From assembly GCF_000165425.1 (NCBI RefSeq), contig NW_001799422.1, positions 125,206 to 189,205 on the forward strand: 64,000 nucleotides of DNA, written 5' to 3'. Shown piece after piece: positions 11,967 to 23,955 of the stretch. A program made the translations under genes and the position numbers. A model generated the notes under the pieces. That model ran no database searches, had not been told where the DNA came from, and saw nothing but the letters and a program-made list of their open reading frames with translations. The stretch comes from Paramecium tetraurelia (lineage: Eukaryota > Ciliophora > Oligohymenophorea > Peniculida > Parameciidae). Every line of letters starts with the position of its first letter. The stretch's first letter is position 1.

Positions 11967-12313
11967 ATGAGCAATGCAAATGTAAAGGACATTTTGAAAG
12001 ATAAGAAAAAAGTGAGATTTGTAGCTGAAAGCGCATTTAAGTAAGTGGATAAGGATGGTAATTAAAACATTTATCTAAAACAAAGGTAGCGGATACCTTG
12101 AAAGACCAGAACTGGAAGAAGTTATGAATAATGTAGCAGCTGATTTGGGAGTTGAAGTATCACAAATTAAAATAACTATAGCCACCTACAAGTGAAGAAA
12201 TCGATGAAGTTTTAAAAGAATTAGATGAAAATGGAGATGGAAAATTATCAATTGATGAATTTTAAGTGTTAATTGAACAAGTACTTGAAATGATGGCTAA
12301 AGTTGAGGGTTGA
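11967..12313 (+). CDS. Small two-EF-hand calcium-binding protein
   Basis: 97 aa protein made almost entirely of one EF-hand pair. Loop 1 begins DKDGSGYLERPE and loop 2 DENGDGKLSIDE; both have acidic residues at positions 1, 3, 5 and 12 and Gly at 6, so both should bind calcium. Two introns: 28 nt (ends AAG, splitting loop 1 after Asp-Lys-Asp) and 25 nt (GTA..TAG). Removing them leaves 98 codons. No signal peptide or membrane segment. Resembles small calbindin/centrin-half proteins common in ciliates; partner unknown. Confidence 0.88.
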
Positions 12314-12589
12314 TATTGATAATATTTACATTTCTAATTATTCAATTATATGTTGTAGTTCAAGTAATAATATCAAAAAATATATATGAAGAACTTTATA
12401 ATTATTTTAAAATTGATACTTTAATAAAAATTAATGCTTTAATAAAAATTGATATTTATATTAAAAGTATGTTATGTTTAATAAATAAAATTTATTATAT
12501 TTGATGAGATTTATAAGTATCTTCTTTGAAATTTAAAACCAAATCTCTCTTTTCTTATATTCATAAATAAAATTATCAAACAAACTAAG

Positions 12590-13307
12590 ATGCCTTATTA
12601 CCCAGGATACAATCCCTACAGTGCTCCTTTAGGGCAATCTTTAGCTTATCCAAACACGTATGCATAGCCTGTAGCTTATGCTCCTGTTCAATATGCTGCC
12701 CCAATAGCATAATCATTTGTTTAGCCTGTTGCAATCTAACCAGTTATGCAATAATCCTACGTACCCTAACCTGTAGCTGTCCAATAAGTCGTGGCTTAAC
12801 CTGCTCAATAAACAATTCGTGGAGAATCAAGAGTGGAATATAGAGAATATCAGAGACAAGTCGTTGAAATGGAAACAGAAACAGTCTAAGTTTAAGTGCC
12901 AAAAACTAGATACGTGACAGATTATTATCCAATCGAATACCAAACAGAATACATTCCAAGGACTGTTTATGAACAACAAACAGAATACGTCCCAATTACA
13001 AAAACAGTCCCTAGAGTAGAATATGAAGCAGTGGAAAGATAAGTTTAAAGAGTAAATCATTTTTTTATTTTAGCAATAATAAGTTGTGGTTTAGCAACCA
13101 GTCGTTTAATAGTATGTGCCATAGCCAACCTAATATGTACAATAGCCAATTGTTTAATCTGTTGTCCAAAACCCAGTTATACAACCTGTTGTCCAACAAC
13201 CAATTTCATATTCATAAGTTAGACCCGTTCAAAGTTATGTCCCTTCTGCGTATCCAGCTCATACGGCTTAATACCCAACAAATTATAGAAATTTCAGACC
13301 ATTTTGA
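12590..13307 (+). CDS. Tyr/Val/Gln/Pro-rich repetitive protein (cortex-like)
   Basis: 231 aa low-complexity protein. Residues 1-70 are Tyr/Pro/Ala/Gln-rich. A central block of about 70 residues has short repeats of the type EYxPxxxxVxE, with YPIEYQTEYIP and EYVPITKTVPRVEY, reminiscent of the valine/proline and glutamate repeats of alveolate membrane-skeleton proteins (alveolins, articulins). The C-terminal third is a tandem of VxQPV(V)Q units. One 22-nt intron splits the central block from the VQP block. Many Gln codons are TAA/TAG. Assignment to the epiplasm or cortex is inference from composition only. Confidence 0.75.
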
Positions 13308-13354
13308 GCTATTATGCCATTATATAAAATATAAATAATTTAACTTAATTTTAA

Positions 13355-13562
13355 ATGTAAGCTGCATTAGCTGAAGCAATTAAAGAGGAATAATTCATGC
13401 TGTGTTTCAAAGAAAGTAAAGAATAGGCCCACTTTTAACTGTGTATGGATCTATTCGAAAGGAGTAAAGCCATTTCTTAAAGAGCATTCGTCAGGTATGT
13501 CAGATCAAGAAAATAGTGAAAATATTAAGAAATTTATGTTTAATTATCTATGTAAGAATTGA
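13355..13562 (+). CDS. Small conserved-looking protein, 61 aa
   Basis: Short gene with a 22-nt GTA..TAG intron; the two exons join to give 62 codons ending in TGA. Helical, charged, with two Cys in the first half (LCFKES..QLCMD) and no membrane segment. It follows the Tyr-rich gene by 47 nt in the same direction. Not recognised. The clean intron and stop argue for a real gene, but it is short. Confidence 0.5.
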
Positions 13563-13726
13563 TCTATTTTTCAATTGAAATTCTTCCTCGGAATATTAAA
13601 TATATCAAAAGTTAGTTCATACACCTACAAATTTCTATTTTAATTTTATTTTCTAATACGATTATATTAATATAATTTTCAGAAATTTTAGGGAGCTTAT
13701 TATTATTAATGAAGTTAAATATAATA

Positions 13727-15264
13727 TCATATTTTTTTTCCCATCATTTCAACTCTGTTTGCTTGTTCTCTTAATCTATCCAGTTCTCTTTACTCATCCT
13801 ACTTTTATTCCATTCTCAGATCAACCTATCTCAGCTTTTCTCTAATTTGCTCTCTTTTATATTCTTCTAATTATTTTTAATGTTTTATAGCCTCTTATTA
13901 ATCAATTTTTTTCTTTAGTTTCATATATGCTTGCTATTACTACATAGTTTCCTATTCATTCTTTACTTTTTCAATCTATCAATATACTAAAATATTACTT
14001 TTTCATCTTGTTCTTAAATTTTTCTTAAATATATGTTTCTTTTTTCCTCCAATTATAACATATTCATTTTCTTGACTTTCTCTCTATGTTTAGCTCTTCT
14101 TTCTGCTTCTTCCAACATGAACTACTCCTTAGATTTTGATTGACTTCTCTATTGCAATCTTAATTAGATATCCATCTCCTTTTCCATAAATTCTCTCCTT
14201 ACTTCTTCTTATTCATGTAACTTTACTTTAGCTGTATGCTTAATTTTTTCATTTTTAATTCTGTTTTTCTCTTCAATTGATAATTATCTTTCTTTTTATA
14301 ATTCTTAAAATTTGTATTGTTTTTCTGCAATTTTTTCTTCTTTTTTTTAAAAATCCTCTCTTAGTTTATTCAAACCTTCAATTTGACTTCTTTTAGCTTC
14401 TCTTTGCCTTTCTTTGGCTGATTAAGCCCTTTTTTAAGCAATTTCTTTTTTTGATTCTTGCTATTGCCTAAAGAACATTTATCTTTTAATTTCTTATTCC
14501 TCTTCTTCTTGTTTTCTAATTTAATATTCTTATTCTTTCTACTTTCCTTTCATTCTTTTTTCTCTTTCTAACTATTACTTTAGTTCCCTTTGTTATTACT
14601 CTCTCATAGCAGCTTGTTCTCTTCTTTGCTGCTCTTCAAACTCTAATTGCATTTTTCTTTCTTATTCTCTTTCAAAATAGACTTACTATTATTATCTATT
14701 TTTTCTTTATTCATCCAATTCTTTTTATCTTTTTTGTTTTGCAATATTTTCTTATTTCTCTTAAAACTCTTTTTACCTCTCCTCTTACATCCTTTTTCTC
14801 TTTTCCTCATATAACTACATCTTCTCTTCTCTTATTTAAGTCTACTCTTCTCTCTTCAACATCATCTCCTATAAATGTCTTTATCTTAGCTCCTCCATCT
14901 ATTTTCTCTTCTATACTTGATCCATAAATTTAGATGTAGTAGTGCTACTTGCTGGTCGAAGCAGTTTCAAACTGCATGTACTTTATTCGATCTTATTTCT
15001 TTTTTCCTTTTCAATTAAAGCCTCCCTATCCCTTATTAATGCATAGACTTTTTATTGTCTACGATATTCAAAGTGTTTATGGAAATCATCCAAATTCTCA
15101 TTTGTTAATGATTTCTCTTTTTTCATCATAGCCGAAAGTTAATCTTTATTAACACACAGTAACTCATTTTGAGCAATCCCTCTTTGCCTCATAACTTAAT
15201 TTGAGCGAGGACTGTCTATTATGCAATTTCTGTCAGCAGGATTGAAATTAATTAAGGATATCAT
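13727..15264 (-). CDS. Long basic/acidic coiled-coil protein
   Basis: 504 aa, mostly one continuous Glu/Lys/Arg/Gln-rich coiled coil (residues about 150-500), with most Gln codons TAA/TAG. The N-terminus has a less charged segment, SPRSNQVMRQRGIAQNEL, similar to a motif (SPRS..R.GI...EL) that precedes coiled coils in many protist basal-body/cilium proteins. One 23-nt intron (GTAATATT..TAG) is needed near the C-terminus to keep frame; the result is 505 codons. No enzymatic motif. Likely structural; a ciliary or cytoskeletal role is inference. Confidence 0.8.
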
Positions 15265-15471
15265 TATTTTTACTTAGTTCTTTAACTAATTAATAAAACT
15301 TACTTTTTAAAATTATTCAATTTTTCCTCGATTGCTTAAGAAACTCAATCAATTATAAGAAAAAGAATGAAATTTATTGAAATTTCAGAAAATCTTTAAT
15401 ACACTTTAAAACTAAAAAAATTTCTTATTTAAGATAACATATTATTTTTTCTGTTTTATATGATAATTGTT

Positions 15472-17483
15472 TCATTTCTCTTCTATGGATTTTAAAATTG
15501 ACATCAGATATTTAAGTCCTCCCATAATATTATTATCCATTTCTGCTTCTGGATTTTCAGAATCATCAGACAAATTCATTACATAATTGAAGTCAATCCA
15601 TTTGATTTGATACTTTTTGGAAATGTTATCCACAATGATTAAAATTGATGTACTTCGAAACAATCTAATTCAATCTAATATATGTATACCTCTTGCTGGT
15701 TTGAAGAGCCTCAATTAATTCCTAGATAAAATTAATGCATCCTTAGAGTGCTTCTCTATTAGGTTACTCAACTTGATTTGATTTAAAAACCTATTCAATG
15801 ATATCTTTCATTTTTTAATCATTTGTTATCCAATTATAAGCTTCAGAACCATTCTTGTTGATCGTTAAAACTCCATTTTGATCTCTTATTTTAATACCAG
15901 CTGCTCTAAAACCCATCAATACTTGATCACATAGACTAGCCTTTTTTATTTCTTTTTCTTTTTTTTCTTGTGTACAATTTGGATGATATGTTTTGTAGCC
16001 TATTTTTAAGTCCAATATTGATCCATTTTCTAGTCCATAAGTTAAATTTTCCTAAATTAGATATAATAAAATACCATCGAAATAGTACAAGCTTTTTCAT
16101 CTAGTGATATTAATTTAGGTAAGAATTTAATTAGCCTTTTATTTTCGTCATAATATGGATTATTAAGGTTAGTTAACGTAGAATAGAATTAGTATTCTTG
16201 CTTTTTTGTAGTTTTAATAATGATATTATCTTTAATCTGGAAAGCTTATAAATGTCCCCCTGAAATTAAATTGACTGTTTCTCCTAAAAACTGTTTTTAA
16301 TATTCCAATAATTCTTTTGAAGAGAGACATGTCCAAAATTATTTATGTTTATCTACAGTTGTTTACACTGCATTAATTCCACATTATCCAGGTTGAATAA
16401 TGGCTGGAAACTATTTAGGTACTCCTAATAATTATTCAAAGGTAGCGAGAGCACATTAAGCTGTGATATCAAGATTGTATCCGCCTTCAAGAACAGCCAA
16501 GACTCTAGGGCATAATTATTATAACTTTTCAGTCATATATTAATACCCTTATGGAGTATTATTAATACCGCCAAGAGGATCTCCCTTTGCTGAATCATAA
16601 CCAGCACTTATGATAATGAAATCTGGACCGAATTCCTTTATTATAGGACCTAATAATCTATCATATGCATAGACATAGTCATCATAACCTGGAGCATCGT
16701 TATCTTTTACATTCCAGCCAACATTCCAACCGACATTAATATTTTTATATTCTGCATCTTTTCTTCCTATCTTTACAGGATCTCCACTACCAGGATAGAA
16801 ACTACCACCATCATATCTATGAATAGATATCACCAAGGTATTTGGATCTTCATAAAATATGGACTCTGTTCCATCACAATGATGAACATCCCAATCAAAG
16901 ATAACAATTTTATTGACATTGTATTTTGCTCTTGCATATTTTGCAGCAACAGCAACATTGTTATAAACACAAAAACCATTTGGTTTGTTTTTATGTCCAC
17001 TGTGATGGCCAGGGGGTCGAACACTACAGAATCCATTTCTCCATTCTGCTTTCAGTATCTTATCAACTCCTTCCAATACTGCTTATACACATTTCCTAGC
17101 AGTCACGGCTGATGTTTTACATAGATATGTGTCATCAAAGTACTTGACATCTTTTGTTAACTATTCATTCCCAACAGCATTGAATAGTCCTTCTACAAAA
17201 TCTATATATTTTTCATCATGAACTAATCTCAAATGGTTTATATCACTTAAATAATTAACTAAACTGAATACCACTATTCAAATTATGACAACTATTCTAC
17301 TTTGTTCTTTAAATCTTTTGATGATAGATAATTTTAAATAGTTTTATCTATAGATTAAGTTCTTTATGGATTCTCACAGTGCTCTTTTGCTGAGAAATGG
17401 TTGTCAAATTCTTCACAGTGAATGAACCCCGTGATATATGTTTCTATAGTGAGTTTAGAGAACTCTTCCTAGATTTATTACAT
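15472..17483 (-). CDS. Fusion of a class II histone deacetylase and an inositol polyphosphate multikinase
   Basis: One continuous reading frame of 645 aa with two enzymes. Residues about 1-370 are a class II (HDAC6-like) lysine deacetylase: HCEEFDNH..ENPQR start, HLRLVHDEKY, RPPGHH (147), DWDVHHCDGT (188; metal Asp and His, usual GNGT is CDGT), SAGYDSAKGDPLGG, and EGGYN with the catalytic Tyr. Residues about 395-645 are an inositol polyphosphate kinase of the IPMK/IP6K fold: SGGH, QFYSTL, KFLPKL, SMENLTYG, ILDLKIGYKTYHP (476; PxxxDxKxG with Pro replaced), FRSTSIL (SSLL-like), KWIDFNYV (metal Asp) and a final GLKYLMSIL. No stop, start or promoter gap separates them. Introns 17246-17271 (ends AAG), 16052-16074 and 15665-15689; the remainder is 646 codons. 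The second intron lies inside the kinase part. Confidence 0.92.
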
Positions 17484-18095
17484 TGATAAATATTGAATTG
17501 AATAATAAGTGCTCATTCTTTTTATTTATAAATGGGGGGTAAATCTTTTAAAAAGATATTTAAATTATTAAATATAATTTTTCTTCCCCCTCATACAATT
17601 TAAAACATATTTAATTAACTAACAAAAAGTAATAATATAATTTCAATCTTAGTTCACCGTAACCAGAAGAAGTAATTGTCTTCAAATTTCCAACATATTT
17701 ATATGATCTATAGAGAATTATCTTTGAAAAAAATAAATATCGAATTTACAATTTAAATGCAGTCTGCAGAATTGTAATTTGGTATAATTAAGAATCTTTT
17801 AATTAAGTTATCCTAAAACCCTAAATAGTCATATATTTATACTCTATATTGTCTTCGATCTTGTAATCAACTCAGAGCATTCAATTTTTAAATCCTTAGT
17901 CATTACATCCTTATACTTCCCTTCATCTCTAAGGATTTGCGAAGGTCGATAGGATGTGAGAAGTCTTAAGCGTTTTCAACTGACTCTTTTAGCAATCTGA
18001 TAATGATATGCATCCAGGATCTTTTATCTAAAATTTCATTGTGTATTAGTATAATTAATGTGGATATTAATAATTAAATATATATTGTACAAATT
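17484..18095. other. 612-nt stretch without a recognised gene
   Basis: AT-rich spacer between the start of the HDAC fusion and the end of UTP7. A G6 run at about 17535 and a short C-rich run near 17587 stand out, but no frame or structured RNA is convincing. Confidence 0.5.
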
Positions 18096-19665
18096 TCAAG
18101 AAACTACTCTAATAAATTCTTTGCTTGGAATCTATTCTAATCTATCCAACAATTTAGTTTCAAACTTTTTCTTTTCCTTCTCAGCTCTTTTAACTCTTAG
18201 AGCATCTGATAACATTTCTTACCATTTAACTTATTATTTCTAATCTCTCTCTAATTCCTTGAGTTTCTCTCTTTTTCCAATTTTGTTTCTAAAATAATTG
18301 TATGAAATTTATACCTTCCTCTCATCTTTTTCTTTTGCTTCTTAATCTTTTTTGCTGCCTGTTCTTCAATTTATTTTTTTTATTCTTTTTCTATTATCAT
18401 TTTTGAAGTTCTATCAATTGTACCAATTCGATGTGATTAAAGAGAAATAGACTCTGGTGGCAACTATAAAATTAAATTTCATTAATAGTATACTTTTTCA
18501 AGTAATTATCTGACATTGGTTTCTAACCTTTGTTTTTTATTTTGTAATTCTGGTTATTCATATGTATCAAAGAATGCTTCACCACTTTCTGGTACTACTG
18601 TTTATTCATAACTATCGAAGGTACTCATTGCTAAATAGTCTTCATGTTTGATGAAATCAATATCACAAATCATTGAAGAAGCCTTATATCTTAAATAGGG
18701 TGTTTTTAAGTCGCCAATTAAACAGTTCTTCCACATAATGACATCTGTTCCTCTCCCTGCGGCTAATACTCCTTTATCACTTAATGCTAAGTTAGTTGCA
18801 TTGACAGCCACTTGAGATTATAATTTTTAAGTTCTAAGATCCCAGACCTTAACTGTTCCTTCTGATCCAGTTGTTATTAAGTGATTGCCATCTCGAGAGA
18901 AAGTCATAGACATCACTCCTCCTTTATGACACAACATGGATGTAAGTGAAGTCCCAGTATTAGGAGCGTACATTCTTACTACTCCCATTTGGTCTCCTAT
19001 TCCTAATATTGCATTGTTATTGTTTTATTTTAAACATAAAGGTGATGGAGTAGTTCTATAAGCTATAATCTTTCAATATTTTACTTGATATTATTTTTCC
19101 TTAAGTTATATCCTAATAGGTCAATTATCCATTTTAATTGAGGGCAGCCAACAAAAAGTGATAGGGCAAATACTCTAATTTGGTGGCTTATTTGCATTCT
19201 CGAATTTTATGGACTTCAACTCCTTTTGGATCGTAAATGTAGATGCAACTTTTTTGGGCTACTGCAAAATTTCTTTGGGCAATAGAAATTATGTCATAAC
19301 ATTTCTCTTTAACATCGAATTCACATTCTAATTATTTGTGTCTCCAATTAAAAGCAGCAATGTGACCAGATTCCCCTGCCAAATATGTGGTTTAAGGTGT
19401 CATTGAAAGCTTATATGGCCCTGATTTTAATTTTAGATTGATGATCTTGTTTTAATGATATAAGTTCTACATTTTGCACATTCTCTTCAGGTAAATAATC
19501 CTTAAAATTAGAAATCTTTAATAAAGGCCTTTCATCATCTATTTCTACACTCTATTAAAACTAAGGCTCAAGTAATTAAGCTATTTTTTATGTCTTCAAT
19601 TAAGTCGATTTGGTTTTGAATTCCTATTACTTAAGCTTAGCAGAAAGTATTTTATCCTTTGCCAT
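18096..19665 (-). CDS. UTP7: UTP7/WDR46, small-subunit processome WD40 protein
   Basis: Nucleolar WD40 protein needed for 18S rRNA processing; 488 aa. The family segments are in order: an N-terminal basic helix, LKSGPYKLSMT, LAGESGHIAAFNW, FAVAQKSCIYIYD, PYHFLLAA, ILGIGDQMGVVRMYAPN, SMLCHKGGV, GSEGTVKVWDLR, SDKGVLAAGRGTDVIMW, then the signature YEQPELQNKKQR and QLLEKLPPESI of the BING4/C-terminal domain, and a lysine-rich tail KKIKKQKKKMRGR. Four introns (25 nt ending AAG; 22, 30 and 26 nt ending TAG) leave 489 codons. It lies 154 nt upstream of the CCDC40 stop, same strand. Confidence 0.92.
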
Positions 19666-19819
19666 TTCACAAATTAAAAATATATATAATTATTAAATTA
19701 ACTTAGCAATTTATATTTATGTACATAGTTCTTTAAATGATGTATAAATTGTGATAAATTCAACAATAACCATGTAATATAGATGTATCTGATAAATATT
19801 TTAATGAAATTCATATATT

Positions 19820-22594
19820 TCATAATTCTAACAATGGGGTTAAGATCTCTTGTAATTATGGCTACTCATCAACCAGCTTATTTAATGCACTCTTGATATT
19901 ATTAGTGAAATTCTTTTATTCCTCAAGTTTCCTAATAATAAAACTCAAATTTACTATCTAATTTATTGTTCAGGAAAAGGTAGTCTTGGATTATTTAGCA
20001 ATTCCTCATATTTTCTAGCTTAGCATTATAATTGGCTTATTTTAAATAAATTCAAATGTTTCTCATTTTTTGCGTAGTATAATCTTTACTTATTCTCATA
20101 AGTCTCTTATTCCATTTATTATTATTTTTATGTGGCTTCCTAGATTTATTATTGGAGCTAGAGGTATATTCAATAAATATTACATTTTCAAGTTGTTCTT
20201 CTTATGCATTAATTCCTTGTTCAATCTTTTATCCATTCATTAGAGGTTTAATTTAATGTGTTCTTTAGTGTTTGTATTTATTTGTTAACTTATGATGTGT
20301 TATTGCTTGCTTAAACAGGAGGTAGTTTGAGATCTTTTGTTCCTGAGGAGGATTTATCTTTGTTGAGATACTTCAATTGGATAGTCTCTCTCTTAAAAAC
20401 AGTTCTCTCCATCTCTTTTATGATTTACTCTTAACTCTTCTTTTGTTCCTTTTATCTAAGTTCCATTTTATGTATTTCTTTTTGTAATAGCTTTAATTCA
20501 CTTTGACCAACATTTGGATCCAAAGCTTCTTGCATTTCTTTTTCCAATTAAATCTTTCTTTCCCATAATAAGATTTACTTTTCTGCCTCCATAATGTCAT
20601 TTAATAAATCTGCTTTGCTATCCTTTAATTTATCAATTTAGACTTCATATCTAACAGCTTCCTTCTCCAATTCTTTCAACTTCTCAAGAAATTCACTCTA
20701 AATATGATTATTTTCATTTGTTAATTTTTCTTATTTAAATTAGTATCTTGCTAAATCATCATTTAATTTATTCATATCATTTTACAGATTTTTAAGACTA
20801 TTTTTGATTTCTCTTATTTCTCTTTCATGAGATCTGTATTAAGAATTTAATCTCATTTTTTTATTTTCCAAAATAACTTGTTTATTTGATAATTCATCAA
20901 CCTCTGTGGAACATGTTTCATACTCTTTAGTTTTTTCAACCAACTAAGTTTGCTTCTTGATCCAATCTCTGTGCATGGCTTCACATTACTGAATCATTTC
21001 ATCGAATTGTCTTTTTAGATTAGACTTTGTTGCTTCTAAAGGTCCTCTGCTGACTTCTGAAGAGTTGTTTGTCAATTCATCATGAACCTTGTTTAATCTA
21101 CCAACTTCATGTTATTTTTTTTCATTCAATTCATGACCCTATTTGATTTAGACTTCATAAGTTGCAACAGTAATTTTCTTATCATCTCTTTCTTTAATAA
21201 CTGCAGCCTTTTTTAATTTTAATTATTCAATCTATTATTCTGTATTTAATTGATCAATTTTAACTCTAGCAATTTCATTATTAAGATTTTCTAATTCAAA
21301 TTGTCCTTCTCCTCAATTTCAGCTTAGATTATTTGGGCCTGCTTCAATAAATTCAAGGCAGTTTTTTCGATGGTAGTATTTTCGCTCTTTGAATCTAATA
21401 AGTCTTCCAATAAGCTTTTAGTTTCAGTATGTAATTTCATAATATTAGTTTCAATCAATTTCATCTATTCATCCACATTTCTTTATTCATTGTCAGTCTT
21501 TTTGGTTTCATTTTTCTGGTTTATTTAGAAGATTCATTTTAATAAAAGTACTTGGGCATTGAGTTTAGCCTACTCTTCAAGCAATTCTTGTCTCCTATTT
21601 TCTAAATTGGATTTTTGATTTTCCAATTTTCTTTTCATAGCTATCAAATCTTCTGATCTCGTATTTTCCTTTCTAATTTCATTATTAATTCCTTAGAGTT
21701 CAGTTCCTAATTAGATATTGACTTCTGATTCTTTTCTATTGTGATATTTAAATAACCATACTTATAGGCTTCTCTGATTTCTTATAAAGCGTTGTCCATT
21801 CTCTACATCCTGACTAAACTCTTCTACCATCTTTCCATAAGGTTCTTTTTAGATGCAATAATCTTTTCCATCTCAGCTTGAGCATCCTTCATTGTTTACC
21901 TAGCATTTTCAGTTTCCTTGCTTTGAGATATTAATTGATCCATCAATATTGTCTTTTGTTCTGTCAATCTCTTAATTTCTTCATTCATTTAATCAATCAA
22001 GTAATCTTATTTTTTCTTATCCTTCTCCAATCCTTACACATTTTCTTCTCCTCTATAAACAATTCGTCTAGTCTATTAGATTTCTGCTTGCATCTAATTA
22101 TTATAGTTCTCTATGGTGTGCAAAGTTTTTGTAAGTTTCGATAATTCATCTTGAGCTTTTAGATATTTTTTTCTAAGCTCGTCTACTTCTTTCTTCTTTT
22201 ACAAGTGGAGGTCATTAATGGTTTTCAGTTTCTGCTCGCTCTCAATTCTCAATTTTTATACAAAATTAAAGTTTTCATGTGCTTTTTCGAAATTTTATTA
22301 ATTCTCTGCTAACTATTATTATACACCATATAATCTAACACCTTTTATATTAATAATTTCAAGTACCAATATCTTCCTTTTCTCTATCAAGCTTTTTTAG
22401 TTAATCTTCCACTTCCACAAGTTCTAATTCTACTCTTGAATGCTCATCATCCAATTATTTTTGTAATGCAATTTGCAAACGGGCCAGCAAATGCTAATCT
22501 AATCGGATAAACAATTTACATGGTCTGCTGGTAAGAATGCCATTGGATCTTCCTCCAAATTCACTTAATCATCATTATTTTCATTGTCTGCCAT
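19820..22594 (-). CDS. CCDC40: CCDC40, axonemal molecular-ruler coiled coil
   Basis: Coiled-coil protein that with CCDC39 sets the 96-nm repeat of motile cilia and anchors inner dynein arms and the nexin-dynein regulatory complex. About 870-890 aa, similar to family length. Diagnostic segments: RLYGVQQQLAENQ near the N-terminus (human has NLYGVQQHLAQLQ), MERWQKSLVRMQRMDNAL (human QQWASSLVGMKHRDEA), and the C-terminal LQEILTPLL where human has a PQFQEALHKV end. Several introns are needed, including 25 nt (ends AAG) and 26 nt. Start MADNEN with an acidic leader. Its start is 83 nt from that of the DHHC gene on the other strand. Confidence 0.85.
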
Positions 22595-22677
22595 TTTAAA
22601 TAATAAAATATTAATAAATACAATAAGAGTATTAACAGTTGTAAAATTTAGTTTCTGAAATCCAATATTATTAATAA
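22595..22677. promoter_or_regulatory. 83-nt divergent promoter gap (CCDC40 / DHHC)
   Basis: AT-rich spacer between two divergent starts; must hold both promoters. Position-based inference. Confidence 0.35.
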
Positions 22678-23713
22678 ATGAACAAAAATAGCATCAATAA
22701 GAATGGATGCACTCAATCACCCACTTTACATCAACTAATAACTTACATACTTTATTTTCCAAACATACTCAACTGTTTTTTCCTAATATCTTTACTTGAT
22801 TACTATGTATATTGATTTATCAAATTTAGGCAATTCACTTCACCATTTTAGGTATCTTAACTTTGATGTCTATAATTTCTAGTGTGAAAACTACTTTGAG
22901 TCGTCCCATTGATTAGTTTATAATTTAACAATATAAGGCGCAAGTTTAAGGGTAAGTTTGATCTTTATTTTCAGATAACATTTTGACAATGGAAGCAATA
23001 AATTAGAGTCATTTTGTGAAATATGCAATGCCTATGTATAGGAGAACACTAAACATTGCAGAAATTGTGACAGGTAAGCCTCATAATAATCAGTATTAGA
23101 TGTTGTTAGGGTTTTGATCATCACTGTAAATGGATAAATAATTGTGTAGGAAATCTCAATTATAATCTTTTCATCTTTATGATTACTTCAACTTTGTTTC
23201 TCTTCATGTACACAATGCTCATCTACATCTCTATCATAGTGTTGTATCAAACAAATTATGAGACACTTCTCATAGACAATGAATTATAGAAATTTGTACA
23301 ATTTTATCATATTTTTGAAAGCATTTTACAAAAGAAAATGATCTCAACGTGAAATACATATTATCCATAGTAATGCTAGGGGACTCCACATTAATTGTGA
23401 TTTTAATGTTGCAATTACTTCTCTTTCACATTTATTTGATCATAAAAGGCACAACAACTTATGATTTCATAATGAAAAGCCAATTCAAAAAAATACTGCC
23501 TCAATTTCAAATAGGACCTTAAACTTTTCAGAATGCATCTAAAACTACCTAAAAAGTGATTCATGAAATATATGGATTAGCTAAGAAAAATACATTGTAT
23601 CTTTTTCATTTATTATTTTTAGAGTTGAGATCACTTAAAATTAACATAAAATGATTCCAGATAAACAAACAATTCAAGATGAAACTATCATAGAAAATCA
23701 AATTTAGGCATGA
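22678..23713 (+). CDS. DHHC palmitoyltransferase
   Basis: Membrane S-acyltransferase, 303 aa, four hydrophobic segments. The N-terminus MNKNSINKNG leads into TM1 and TM2; between TM2 and TM3 lies the Cys-rich domain CEICNAY..HCRNCDRCC followed by GFDHHCKWINNCVG (catalytic DHHC). After TM4 comes KGTTTYDF, the family TTxE-type motif. Five introns (23, 23 ending CAG, 26, 26 ending AAG, 26 nt) leave 304 codons; one splits CDR|C in the zinc-binding region. The C-terminal tail is Gln/Lys-rich. Substrates unknown. In ciliates such enzymes acylate cortical and ciliary membrane proteins; that role here is inference. Confidence 0.93.
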
Positions 23714-23955
23714 TATTCGTAGTATTATCCATAAAGATATGAATATTTATATTAACTATTCATTGATTCTCTTTCCCTATCATCTTTTAAGTTGTTATTT
23801 AGACTTACTTGAGTCTTTAATAAGAAAATTAATTAAAAGGTCATTTAATTTTAATTTAATTAAATAATTAATGTTAAATAGCTCGTTATATTAATCGCCA
23901 TAAACAAAAAATTTGAAAAGTGTCGTTGCTCCCCAATCCTCAATAACAGATAGGA

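Noticed and set aside
11704-11970. Hydrophobic 88-codon frame in the long spacer
   Set aside because: Its stop overlaps the ATG of the EF-hand gene; Phe/Ile/Asn composition is typical of noncoding AT-rich sequence.
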